Source: Pogona vitticeps (lineage: Eukaryota; Chordata; Lepidosauria; Squamata; Agamidae). From it: 64,000 nt of DNA. The notes under the pieces are model-generated. The model did no database searches. It saw only the letters and a program-made list of their open reading frames with translations, and was not told where the DNA came from. The position numbers and the translations under genes are program-made. Location of the stretch: positions 182,978,947-183,042,946 of the forward strand of contig NC_135783.1 in the NCBI RefSeq assembly GCF_051106095.1, written 5' to 3'. Shown piece after piece: positions 32,346 to 44,036 of the stretch. Numbering within the stretch: position 1 is the stretch's first letter; each line of letters opens with the position of its first letter.

Positions 32346-34890
32346 TTCTGTGAGCAAAGGGCATTGCAAGATAGGAAGTCATCTTGTGCAACTGGACCAC
32401 TCTCCATACACCCTTCACTTGTAAGAATGCTGGCCAAGATAACACGCTTGCAAGAGTTGCATGGAAGGGAAAATTTCACAAAGCGCAAAATTTCCCTGAC
32501 ATTGCAGCTCAGTGATGAAAAAGCCGCAAGTGTGGCAGACATTCCCCTTCTGTTTCCAAGAGAAGTGATAGCTGTGTTAATATATATTAATTTTTATGTG
32601 GCATAAACTTTCCACTGGAGGAGCAGGGAGTGCAAGTCATGGAACATTCTGCAGGCCCTTTGCCAGCTTGCAAGTCTTGCGGCATTTTGAAGACCACAAG
32701 CCTCTTGATTAAGTTTTTCTTCTTTTGTGCAACACCTAAAACAAGCATGAGCCTTTCCAGATGGAATGAGGAATCTCGTCACCGAGCTGGTTGCTATTTC
32801 TTCATTGTGGTGGATTCCTGCTGAAGCTGGAAAGAGCTGCTTGCATTGACTGGAACAGTAAAGACTCAAATACTTTGTGAACAGTGTGTAAAGAAGCTGG
32901 AAGGAGGTGAGTCATTGTCTTGAGAAAACAGTGGAAGATTTAGAAGACGGTACCCCTTCCCACCATCCGATACATGCAAAAGGAAGATCTTTCTGACCGC
33001 TGTATATTAAAATATGAAGAGCAGAAAAATTCTCAGTGAAACATCGCTCAAATATACTTAGGAAGGCTCAAACATTTATCTCTCCACTGGTGAGGTTCAG
33101 TAGGACAAATGAAGTCAGGGGTTGCTTATAGTCTGAGTAGGTACGATGCTAACCTCAGCACCCAGTCATTGTTCATCCAGGGTCAGGATATAACTCCTTG
33201 ACAAGCAGTTATGTCCAAAACTGGGCTGTATCACCAGAGCCCTTGGTCTTGTGCAGTTGCAGCACATGGAAAGAGGGGTTTTGGTAGTGATGGGAACTGC
33301 AAAAGGGGTGTTCTTGGCACCAAATGGCTGCACTCAGCACCAATAGCCCAGTTTTAGAATCCAGATGGAAAAAAGTGTGCTGCTCATATCAGAATGAACA
33401 AAAAAGTGGGGCAGTAAAAGGGATCTAAGAATTTAAAACTCGGAAAGAGTAGTACTTAGGTACCAGATGGGCGGGGTATAAATGTAACAAATAAAATAAA
33501 CTGAAAATGATTTGTTTTGAATAACAACTGCCAGGTGCCCCCTCCCATTAGTGACATTGGCCATACTGGGTGGCGTTTGGAGAACTATAGCCCACCACCA
33601 GAATCCCCCAAATTTTCAAAGTTCTGGTGTGTCGATGACCACTGCAAATGGACTAAATCTGATTACTCCAACTAGAGAAGACCTATTTGGTGGGACTTAT
33701 AGAAATGTTGATGTAACAAGTCCCATTCATTCAAAGCGTTTGCTGTAGTTAAGTATAACAAATGGATTTAGCCAAACACCTTGTATGACTCTCCTCCCTG
33801 GCCTCCAACAATAGGATCAATTGTGTTTTGGCCACATAGTATTGCTTGGTGGGATGGGGAGAGCTTTTGACCCTCCAGGTGTCTTGGATGTGAACTCCTA
33901 GAAGTACTAGTCATTGGGGCATATTGTAAGGCGATCTGGGAAATGTCATCCAAAGATCTCCAACTCTGCAGTATTGGCTAAACCTGCCTACTCTCCTCCA
34001 CAGTGGGTAGCACTGTCATCCACACAAGCCACCCAAAAATTAAAGGATATGGCAAATGTTCATGTTCCTACCTTCAGTAGTCCCCCCCCCAATCTGGTGT
34101 ACTCCAGATGTGTTGTACTACAGTTCACTTCTACCATGACTGATAGGATCCCACATTGGTTGGAGAACGATGGAAGATAATGGATGGGGCTTCTAAGCCA
34201 TGCACTCTGGGTACTTTGGCAGTGCATTAAATAGTAACAGTTTCTGAGAAACTATATTTAACCTGCTTAAGGTGGTCTCCTCTCTCTCTGTTTAATGGTA
34301 CACCCAAGGCTGTGGCAGCACATTCAAGGCTGTGGCAGTACTCAATTCTAATGAACCATCACTGATCACTTAAGTCTGAAGCCATGTTGTGGGTTATGAC
34401 TCTCTGGCTCATCATTCCTGGTGTGTCTCAACTGGCTTTCCACAGGCAGCATCGGGTACAGAAGCAAGGAGGGACAGCGCCCCCCCCCCCGTGCCATGGG
34501 GACCACAGACAAGCCCTACAACAAGACTGACAGGACCAGAAAGGAATATGACACCAACTGTTATTCTGGGGGGCTGTTACTGTCTTGTTCCAGCTGGCTG
34601 ATAGCTGTTTGTGCATCTGGGAAGCCACCTAACATGGCAGGCATGAGGAATGAGTGGCCCTCCAGATAGGGTTGGATTCCAACTCCTGTTTGTGAGTAAT
34701 ACAATCATGTTCCTCCATGACTGGGTAGGCCCTTGATTCCTGCTGGTGCTGAGGTAGTGGCTGTCAGGAGGATCCTCCATTCTGTTGCCCTTTGGTGCAC
34801 TCTCTTCTTCCTCTCTCATTGGCTGGAGGTGTCCAACAGAGTCCAGATCAACCTTTGACCACATGACACTGGTACAAGCTATCCACAGCC

Positions 34891-34960
34891 CATTCATTCA
34901 TTCATTCATTCATTCATTCATTCATTCATTCATTCATTCATTCATTTATTTATTTATTTA
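34891..34960. repeat. (ATTC)n/(ATTT)n microsatellite
   Basis: Thirteen or so CATT units grade into TTTA units, then run into the LINE-tail sequence CCCTACCTTTCTCC. Confidence 0.95.
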
Positions 34961-35162
34961 AAATATTTTTGCCCTACCTTTCTCCTTAAAAAGGGCCCAT
35001 TAGGTTAATCTTCCTGCAGCTCACATCAGAAAGGGGGAAAGGTTGAGAGAGTGTAGCTGGAAGAATCTCCAAAGGCAGATAACAACACACTCCAACAGTC
35101 CTAGGGTCCTGGATGGGACCCAAGAGGGTTTGTGGGGCTACAACTCCTGTCAGCCCTAGTGA

Positions 35163-35519
35163 GGATAAGGTAAATGTAAAGCTTCCCCTTGACACTTTGT
35201 CCAGTCGTGTCCGACTCTAGGGCACAGTGCTCATCTCCGTTTCCAACTCATAGAGCTAGCGTTTGTCCATAGAGAATCTTCCATGGTCACGTGGCCAGTG
35301 CGACTAGACACGGAACACCGTTACCTTCCCACCAAGGTGGTCCCTATTTATCTACTTGCATTTTGCATTTTGCATGCTTTTGAATTGCTAGGTTGGCGGG
35401 AGATGGGACAAGCGACAGGGGCTCACTCCGTCGCGTGGATTCGATCTTACGACAGCTGGTCTTCTGACCTTGCAGCACAGAGGCTTCTGCAGTATAACCC
35501 ACAGTGCCACTACCTCCCT
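35163..35519 (-). mobile_element. BovB-tailed SINE, antisense
   Basis: GTCCAGTCGTGTCCGACTCT near the plus-strand start, CCAAGGTGGTCCCTATTTAT in the middle, GGATTCGATCTTACGACAGC (B-box region) and TGCCACTACCTCCC at the head. It matches the copy at 25433. Confidence 0.88.
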
Positions 35520-35747
35520 TCAAGTGAGCATGCTTAATCATTTATTTATTTATTTATTATTTAAAATATTTTAATCTCTCCTTTCTCCTCAGAGGGACCC
35601 ACGGTGGCTAATCAAGAATGATGGGAGTTGTGGTCCAACCTCTACAGGCCATATTTGCCCACTTCCACGTTAAGAGATCGTTCCATACATTCAAAGAGAT
35701 GGTTCGGAAAAATTGGGCGAGGTAAAACAGGACATGGCCATCTGTGA

Positions 35748-35930
35748 GTTGTCGTCGTTTTGTACCGTCAAGTTGGAACGGACTTACAGTGAACCTAACA
35801 GGGCTTTCAAAGTAAGATGGGTATTTAAGGAGTGGCTTTAGGAGTTCCATCAACACTCCAGGGAGTGTCCATAGCCAGGTGAGGATTACAAACCCTGTTC
35901 TCCAGATCCTCTCCTCAGCACCACCAGGCC
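35748..35930 (-). mobile_element. tRNA-derived SINE, antisense, degenerate
   Basis: CCGTCAAGTTGGAACGGACT at the plus-strand start is the BovB-like SINE tail; AACCCTGTTCTCCAGATCCT lies near the head. It resembles 51335-51510. Confidence 0.6.
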
Positions 35931-36491
35931 ATTCCATCTGGAGGATCCTAGAAGTCGTAGTCCAGAGATAAGGAATTCCTTCAGGCTCTGTCTAAGGTCA
36001 TCTTCTCTGTGAATATACTCACTATATGAAAATAGAAGGATATGTTTTATTTACTAACCTTAGGGAGAATTCTGGGTGCACAGTGAAATAAAATATTAAC
36101 ATGAAGAAAAATGAGCTCTAAAGTAGTTTTTCCACCTACCCACATAATAATGCTCAGTTCCAGCCTGCGATGTGTACAGGCTGAAGGGTGTCAAATGACA
36201 TCCATTTTACTGGCTGCCAGTCCCGATGGAATGCTGCTATGCACAGCTCATAAAACAAGGACAGGAAATGCTGGTTGAAAACTCCTCTCCCCCCCCCCAC
36301 TCGCAAAAAAAGAGAAAGAATCAGTATTGAAGGTATAGCATTAGGAGGCCTTAAAAAATTAAAATTTTAAAAATCCCCTTTCATCATGGATTACATTAAA
36401 AAAAGGTTCTGCCTTTACAGTACTTTGAGGAGACTTGCCTTTCTAGAGTGTGACTTCTGCTTCACATAATCAAAGCTGGCTTTGAACTCAT

Positions 36492-36660
36492 CTGTGTGTG
36501 TGTGCATGTGCGTGTGTGTGCACGCGTCTATGTCTCTGAGTCTGTAACTGTATGTGTGGATATGGACGCACACCCATACTTTTTCCTTTTTTTAAATATC
36601 CCTCTGTGTGTGTGTGTGTGTGTGCATGCATGCGTGTGCACATGCACACACACACACTCT
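36492..36660. repeat. Interrupted (TG)n tracts
   Basis: TG/CG/CA dinucleotide runs at 36492-36521 and 36604-36657 flank a short nonrepetitive segment. Confidence 0.9.
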
Positions 36661-36689
36661 TTCATTTTGTTCACAGTTTCTTTTTTGTG

Positions 36690-36840
36690 AGAACACGAAG
36701 AAGTTCTGAAGAAAGCAATGTGCCGAAAAGACAGCTCAAAATGGGGAGATGCTGATAAGTGCCAGCAATTAGCACCAATATTTAATTAGCAGCCAGCTGC
36801 ACCATGTGAAGGGCATTTGAATTCTGTATCATTGCTTCTC
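36690..36840. other. Candidate conserved regulatory block
   Basis: CCAGCAATTAGCACCAATAT, TTTAATTAGCAGCCAGCTGC and GCATTTGAATTC give clustered homeodomain (TAATTA/ATTAGC) and E-box (CAGCTG) sites in repeat-free DNA, 10.5 kb downstream of FZD7. It sits between TG and TTTC microsatellites. Function is inferred only. Confidence 0.35.
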
Positions 36841-36860
36841 TCTCTTTTCCCCCCTTTTTT

Positions 36861-36862
36861 TT

Positions 36863-36954
<92 letters not shown>
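36861..36954. repeat. (TTTC)n microsatellite
   Basis: Pure TTTC repeat of about 94 bp; open frames with KKER or FLSF repeats come from it. Confidence 0.97.
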
Positions 36955-38439
36955 ACCTGCATAGGAATTCTGGCAACTGCCCATGTTTTGGGGGCGGGTG
37001 GGGCGTGGCAAAAGAGGGTGTGCAAGACATTCTTGGAAAAGGGCCATGGAAGACACTCGATCTGGTTCATAGTTTAGATAAACATTTGGGAAACCGTTCA
37101 ATTTGACTGTCTCCAGTGCAGACTCTATTAAAAACAAGAAGATGATTTTGGGCCAGGAACATGCTTTGATGTGTACAAAAAAAAGAAAAGGAGCAGGGGG
37201 GAAAACTATTGACAATTAGAAGTCTAGAGAAGTGTGGGTGGTACAAACTTCAAAAAGAATGTATACACTTTTTTAAAATTCATGGATAGCCTAGTCATAT
37301 TTGTTTTATTACGATTATGTCGCAAGCTTCAAGTTTCTTGGCCTTGTCCTAACAAATGCGAATATATGCCAAGGATAACTTCAGAGTTAAAAAATGTGTT
37401 AAAGAGGCATTCTCATGGCAAGACTCCCTAAGTAAAGAAACCAAAATGCTTTCAACGTCCTCAGAGGCAGCATCGAAGGCTGGCAAGTTAGCTAGTTGAT
37501 CAGACCACCTCTTCTAAAGCTTAGTACCCCAGAGTGTGCCAGATAGATTTAAATATAAACAGGGTCTATATGAATTTGTGGTGCATTTTTAAAAAGAGGT
37601 AGGCAGTGACCAAATCTAAATTTCCAGTCAGACCTTGCTGAAGTTTGTTTGCTTGCTTTTAACAACTCCTTGACTCTCATGGCCAATTCTGGGAGTCAGT
37701 GCTCCAAAAATTAATTTTGTTGAATTCTGCTTTCAGTCTCTGTTGTTTGAGCTGATGATTATCACAGTATAGTGTACGTCTAGATTCAAACCATGGTGCT
37801 GAACAATGAGGGTCCGAGATCAACTGTTTTGACTTGAAATGTATTTTCTTATGCTAACCTGAGCAGCAACATAAGGAGATTATGCTAAGAAGGCAAGGAT
37901 TTGCAACTACTGGTTCTCCTATTGTACCCACCACCCTGTGGCTGGCTGCTATAACTTTTAAAAAGGTTTTCCGCAGGTCACAATTTTCATGTTTGAAAAG
38001 ACGAGATGTTAATTCCCTTGGAGAAGAAAGCTGGTGGAGGAGCAAAGGAAATTTCCGGGTGTTGCTCATGCTTTTTTTGAAAGGATGCCTGCTTCACATG
38101 AAGACTGTCCCAGAATTGACTCTCCATCCTCTTGTAGTTGAACCAGGATTTTTCTTCATTCTGAAAGCCTGTTCATTGGGTTGTCCCCACAACCATCTCT
38201 TCTGCAACCTTTTCACCATTCAAAAGGTCCATTTAAAGGCCAATGAGTTTGGACACCTGTCAGAATTCATTCATACGCACAACACAAGTATGTACCCAGT
38301 TAGTCCTCTCTTACCATACTTCCCTGTATAAGGTGGGGAACCCTCTGAAGCACTAGACTTTGCCTACAGGGGTGGGGTATAAATTCAATAAAAGTAAAAA
38401 AGTAAAAGGTCTGAGGAGGCAGAGAGGGAGGCAAGGAAG

Positions 38440-38860
38440 GGTAGTCTCAGTATTTTGAGGAGACGTCCATTTGTGCAGTGCTAAATTTCATGGCATCTAG
38501 ATATTATTCTCTTACTTGATAATGGGAGAGTATCTGCAGTAAATGACACAATTTGCTCTCTGCTTGTCTGGCATTTTTTTGGAATGAACCATCTTGCTCT
38601 CCACACATTTGTACACATTAATCAATCATCTGCATAGCTTCCAGGAGGAGCCATAAAACACATTATGAGAGTCAGCCCCAAGTTTCATATCATTAGCTGT
38701 GGATCTCTAGCAAAGGACCGTCAATAAAGGATAACTGTGCCTAATTCAGAATTTGAATCTGTCTGCTACTAGTGCAGTCCAGATCGTAAAGATAATGGGT
38801 GAATTGCCCAATTTCCTTCATTTTGCACTTGTTCCTGCCTGCTGATTTTAACACATAATT
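38440..38860. other. Candidate conserved noncoding element
   Basis: Repeat-free, with CATTAATCAATCATCTGCAT (PBX/HOX-like), TTTCATATCATTAGCTGTGG and GGACCGTCAATAAAGGATAA. About 9 kb downstream of FZD7. Conservation not tested. Confidence 0.3.
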
Positions 38861-40401
38861 ATCATCAACGCTGTTGTTGTTGTTGTTATTGCATCAGTTT
38901 CCATAAACTGGAGTCTGCTTATTCTAGTACAGACCTTTGTCCTAATAAATGAATGGGAGGGAGAAAAGAAATTTGTGCCACACACCCCTTCCTCAGAGAC
39001 AGGAGATTCTAATCCACAAAGCTCAGCCAGAAAGCATGTCACAACTTTTAATTTTGTTCAATACATGCCGAAACAGACTTACATGGGTGCCTCGTTGAAA
39101 ATGTACCGAATGTGTTAGTCTTTAAAGGAGTCTAGGACATTTTTGTTTGTTGTTGCTGTTGTAGGACAAGCTAACACAATGACTCCCTTGGAAACTGCAC
39201 TATTAACAGTGCCTTTAGGCAAAGAGAGGCGGCTTCCTCAGCTGGTAGTTGGAAGGAAACTAGTCTAACAACAACAACAGAAATAGAATGATCATGTTTG
39301 TGTGTAAGGTTGATGTTTAGGATCAGCACAGCAAAGTCTGGTTACTATTCAGCACATGGCTGAGAATGAGACATCACCCTCGTTGCTTATAGAAAAATGC
39401 ACTGAGAGAACATTTATTTTGGCAGGAAATATATTTTTCCATTCTATCCCACATTTGTTGTTTTCTTAGATTGTCATTTGAAAGCCCTGCTTGTAGCAGA
39501 TGAAAATTTGCTTGTAATCAACCCAAGTTGTGACATGGCTTAGGTACCCTGCATGAACAAGTTGTTACAAGTCAGTTTCCTAATACCTAGAGGAGCTGGT
39601 TTATTTGTACAGTATCTGCCTCAGAAGTCAAGACTCTACTTCAAGTTTCTTTCAGTATTTAAACGTGTAAAGTCAATCCTCTGACACAAATTTGAACCAG
39701 AGTTGGGGAGAATGCTACATTTCTGCCACAAATTCAGCTTGTTCACAAGGAATTAGCAATAGCCATGAATACCATTTTAGTAAACCTCAGAGACTAAAGG
39801 CCAGTTTGTGTCTCTCAGATTCGTGGAGAGTGCAGTGTCTTCTAGTTGTCAGGAAAGCCTTGCTAGTAGGACTCCAATGAACACTAAGAGGCCTGAGGCA
39901 GATAACTGTGTTGTAGGAGATAATCCAGATCCCATTGTGCCTCCAGTGTAGGAAAAGGTGTGCTTAATAAAATATACAATCCAGTCCTACATATATTTAA
40001 TTGGAAGTCCAAGTGAGACCAAGGGGACATCTCCCACATTTGTCAGAGTTGTGTTCTACCTATGCCTAGGCCCACTGAAACAAACAGGTTGGATGAAGGA
40101 TCGGTTATGCTTAGAGAAGACCCTACTGAAACCAGTTTAATGTTCGAGCTGGATTCTCCCAAACATGACAAAGTTTGGATCAAACCCAATGAATCTGAAC
40201 CCATCTCATGGGGTAGGGTTGCAGTCTCTGAATCTTCATTTTGTTAGTTGCTTTATGCCATGGTATATTTAGGGTCTATGAAGCTGTGGCTTCCTGTAAA
40301 CACACCACCACAAAACATGTGACAACTGGCTCAGCTCTATTACTTCAAACAACAGATCAGGGTAAGAGGGCATTGCCTATCGTAAACTCTGGCCACATTT
40401 C

Positions 40402-40620
40402 ATAGAATAGTGAAGTCCGAAGGGGCCTACAAGGCCATCAAGTCCAACCCCCTGCTCAATGCAGGAATACAAATCAAAGGATAAATGCCAGGGGGTTGTC
40501 TAAATTTCTCATGAATGCCTCCAGTGTTGGAGCACTTACCAACTCCTGAGGTAACTGGTTCCACTGTTGTACTGCTCTAACAGTTAGGAAGTTTTTCTCT
40601 GGGCTTCCATGCCAGGTATG
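40402..40620 (-). mobile_element. CR1-type LINE 3' end fragment
   Basis: The minus-strand frame reads KNFLTVRAVQQWNQLPQELV then TLEAFMRNLDNPL, the terminal CR1 ORF2 motif. The 3' end is the antisense of GGGTTGGACTTGATGGCCTT. A different CR1 subfamily from 27716-28392. Confidence 0.88.
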
Positions 40621-41867
40621 GTACATGGCTACCAGAGAAGGCCCTTGAAGGGGCAACACTCCAATGTTGACCTTCTCCCCAAAGAAGCTAGCTTTGCACC
40701 TGCTCTTGCTTTTTTCAGAACCTGCAAAAGCCAGAGTTTTAAACTTCAGCCAAGCCTTTTTAAAAATCTGGATTTGGTACAGTGTCTGGTTTTGCTTACT
40801 CAATCACCACTGGAAGCTCATCCATAGGGACAAGTGGGGCACTGCCCCAGCTCTGATGGTACCCCCAGCCAGCCCACTCCTGCACGCCTCCATACAAGAG
40901 ACAAAGAATATGTATGTGTAAATATTTGCTTAACTACCTGCCTGTGTGTTTACGTGTGTGAGAGAGAGAATTGAGGGAGAAACCACCTGGGTCTGTATGA
41001 ACATGAACCTTTGTCCCGGCTCAGTCTCACCATTGATTGCTGAGCTGTCTATCCTATTAAACAGATTCGTATACATCCATTATTTGATGGTGTTTTCAAT
41101 ATTTGCTTGTAAGACAGTCTCATAATGCTTTGAAAGAGTGACAGTGCATTTGAATATACTGTATATAATTGCATCACCAAAACACATACACATGGCAAGA
41201 GAGATGTTATAAATGTATTACATTTAATTCAACTAGTGAGACAAAGGAGGGGAAAAGACTGATGGTAGTTTGAATAACTTTGATCAAAGTGACTACAGTA
41301 CTTCGCTTCCTATATGTAGCTCTGCATATGCTGTAGGACTGTAACTCCCACCAGGCTTCACAAATATAGCCAATGATGATGGACGATGGTTGTTTCAGGC
41401 CAACATCTAGAGAGCCATAAATTGCCCACTTTTGTTCAAAGGTTATTTACTACTCCCTTCTTTTTTAATGTCTGCAGTTAACAACTAATCAAGAAAAGCA
41501 AACAAACAAAACAAACAACATTTTTTAAACACTGCATGCTTCTAGTAAATGCTGAGACTGGACTCATATTTACTACAAGAGTGAACAAAGTTTCCACACT
41601 TTGATTAAACTGGTCTGTGCAGAGTTCCAGTGTTTGGTTACCATTTGATCAAAATGGTGCCTGAAGTTAACAATAATGTGCAGTGTTTTGTAAGAGATTA
41701 AGCACCACTATCAGAGGATTTGTTATCATGAAACATAAAAATGGGAGGAATCTTCTGAACCCATGCTTACATTTACATAAGCAACTGTTTTTGTTTTTGT
41801 TTTACTTCTGAAGGACTGGATCCCCTCATATGAGCCTTCCTTAATTTTAAAATCTTAGGGCCCTTTT

Positions 41868-42112
41868 TTTCAGTCCCACCACACTTACAGGCACAAGGAG
41901 AGGCCTTTTTGGTGGCTAGCCCAGCCTGTGGAACTCCCTGTTGATCTTTTATATGCTATTAGTGTTCTAGTGACAAGCAAGAGCTTTTTTTTCCCCCAGG
42001 CAGATTTTGGCAATTTAATGGACTTTTGAGAATGGGGCTTTTTACTTTTAAAATATAGTTTTAAATTAAAATGTTTTAATTCAATAGTGGCTTCCATATG
42101 TTTCATGTGGGT
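41868..42112 (+). mobile_element. L2 LINE 3' end
   Basis: GGCCTTTTTGGTGGCTAGCC and CTGTGGAACTCCCTGTTGAT correspond to the L2 ORF2 C-terminal motif LWNSLP; an AT-rich tail with TTTTAAATTAAAATG follows. Degenerate. Confidence 0.65.
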
Positions 42113-44036
42113 TCAATGTGAAAAGTGACAAAAGTGACATTTTTAGATTATTTTAAGAAGTTCCTTTGCTTCCCTATACTGGAAGAAAGGAGTATGTGAT
42201 GGACACACCCCTATGTGCTATCACTTGCTTACAGAGACAGGACGTGACTACCACTGACTTTCACCTATTGGGGACAAGGAAAAAGACAAAACACATTCAA
42301 CAATTTCCTTTGGCCAACAAAGCACGGAATAACTGATGAAAGACAGACAGCAATATCCTCCCATTGTTTCTGGGAAATTACTTCCTTTATAAAGATGTTC
42401 TGTAATGATAACCAGCTTCTAGGAACTGCAGCTCGCTGATCACCTAGCTCTGAATGGAGCATCTCTAGAGAAGTGTTGGAAGTATCTGAAGTCAATACTT
42501 CTCAATCTTTGAGATACATTGACCTTCAGTTCCCCAAGTCCCAGATCATTGGCCATGCCTGTTGGGCTTCTGGAAATTGATATCCAAAAAATGGCAGAGG
42601 AGGGATGTCAGCAGCCACTGTCCTAGTCCGCACTCCATATGGATTCAATAAAGTCAGCCCCACTCCCACGGAAATATATGCCCCAGGCTCTACAGGTGGA
42701 CTACATATGCCACTCTGGATTCCTTGGAAGGGGGTTAGACATTCATGGAGGAAAAGGCTGTTGCCTCTGTTATTGGAAGCAGGGTACCTCTGAATACCAG
42801 TTGCTGAAGAAAGAGGATGCTAAATGCACTGTTATGCTCATGTTCTGTTTATGGGTAGTGTTATGGTGGTAAATTTGGAAGTGCAAGCATTCATAATAAT
42901 TATCTCCATAGCTAACACCCCACACAGTTCAAAAATGCAGGCATCTGTGTTGGTCCATATTAAAAAAATAAGCATTGTGGTGGGGAAGTTAATGGCTCTT
43001 AATTGCCTATGCTCAAATATTCTGTATTGCAACAGTATATTGTTTCTGGGAAAACTCCATCTCTCTTTCAGCAACTCTAGTAGCTTCATTTAGAGGGAGC
43101 AGGGACATCTGAAGGAGTTGGCAGATGATGTCATAGTCCTCACTGTGTGAGCCATGGCTCTCCTATATCAGTACTTATGGGCTTCCCAGAGGAATATGAT
43201 CAATCACTGCAGGAACAGGGGATTGGACTAAATGGACGTTTCGCAGTTCTGCACATGTTCTTACAGATAACAGGTGGGCACAGTGTGGCCTGCAAATGAT
43301 GCAACACCCAGAAAGGACACCATGGAATTCCTTCCTGCTTGGAAGAAAGTCCTTACTGATTTCAGGAAATCCAGCTTCTGGTAAGCAGCCTAACACTGCT
43401 CAGTTTGAAACCAGATTTATTTAACCTGGTGTCTCCAGATGGCTTAGAATTCTTATCTCCCTGTGAAACAAGTAAGACAACTCTCACCACCCTGTCTTGG
43501 AAGAGTGGAATTCAACTGGATCTCCTTCTGAGCAGACTGCTAGGATGGATCCAGAACATGTCATATTTTGGAGAGATTTATAAAACATTTTGCTTTTCCC
43601 TCCACCCCCAAAAGAAAACTACAATATCTATAGCCCCGCAGGGAGTGTGGCTGTGTGATTCTGGGTGTTCTAGTCTAATAAAGCCATTTTTCCAATCCCT
43701 TATTCCAAGATAGCCTCTTCCAAGAGTGTGTGGTTAGACCTGCCTTCCTCGTTGGGCACAGATGATAGGAATTCTAATACATTTGGAGACACCAGGTTGG
43801 AGAATTCTATGCTTACTTATTTAGAACGTCCATTCAGTTAAACAGCACTTACTTTTAGTGACCAAGCCAATAAACAGGACTTACTTAAAGGAAAGAATAA
43901 ATGTGCTATAAATCTCTAGAGCAATGCAAAACTTGATTCTACTTAGATTTAAGAAACCTTAAATTGGTTGGTAAAAGAACATTATTACAGTATTGAGACT
44001 ACCACTTTTAAATAAAGGCATCGTATTAAAAATCCA
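42113..44036. other. Region beyond the probable FZD7 3' end, no gene seen
   Basis: Unique-looking sequence with degraded palindromic-family pieces near 42500-42600 and 43625-43685. Confidence 0.45.
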
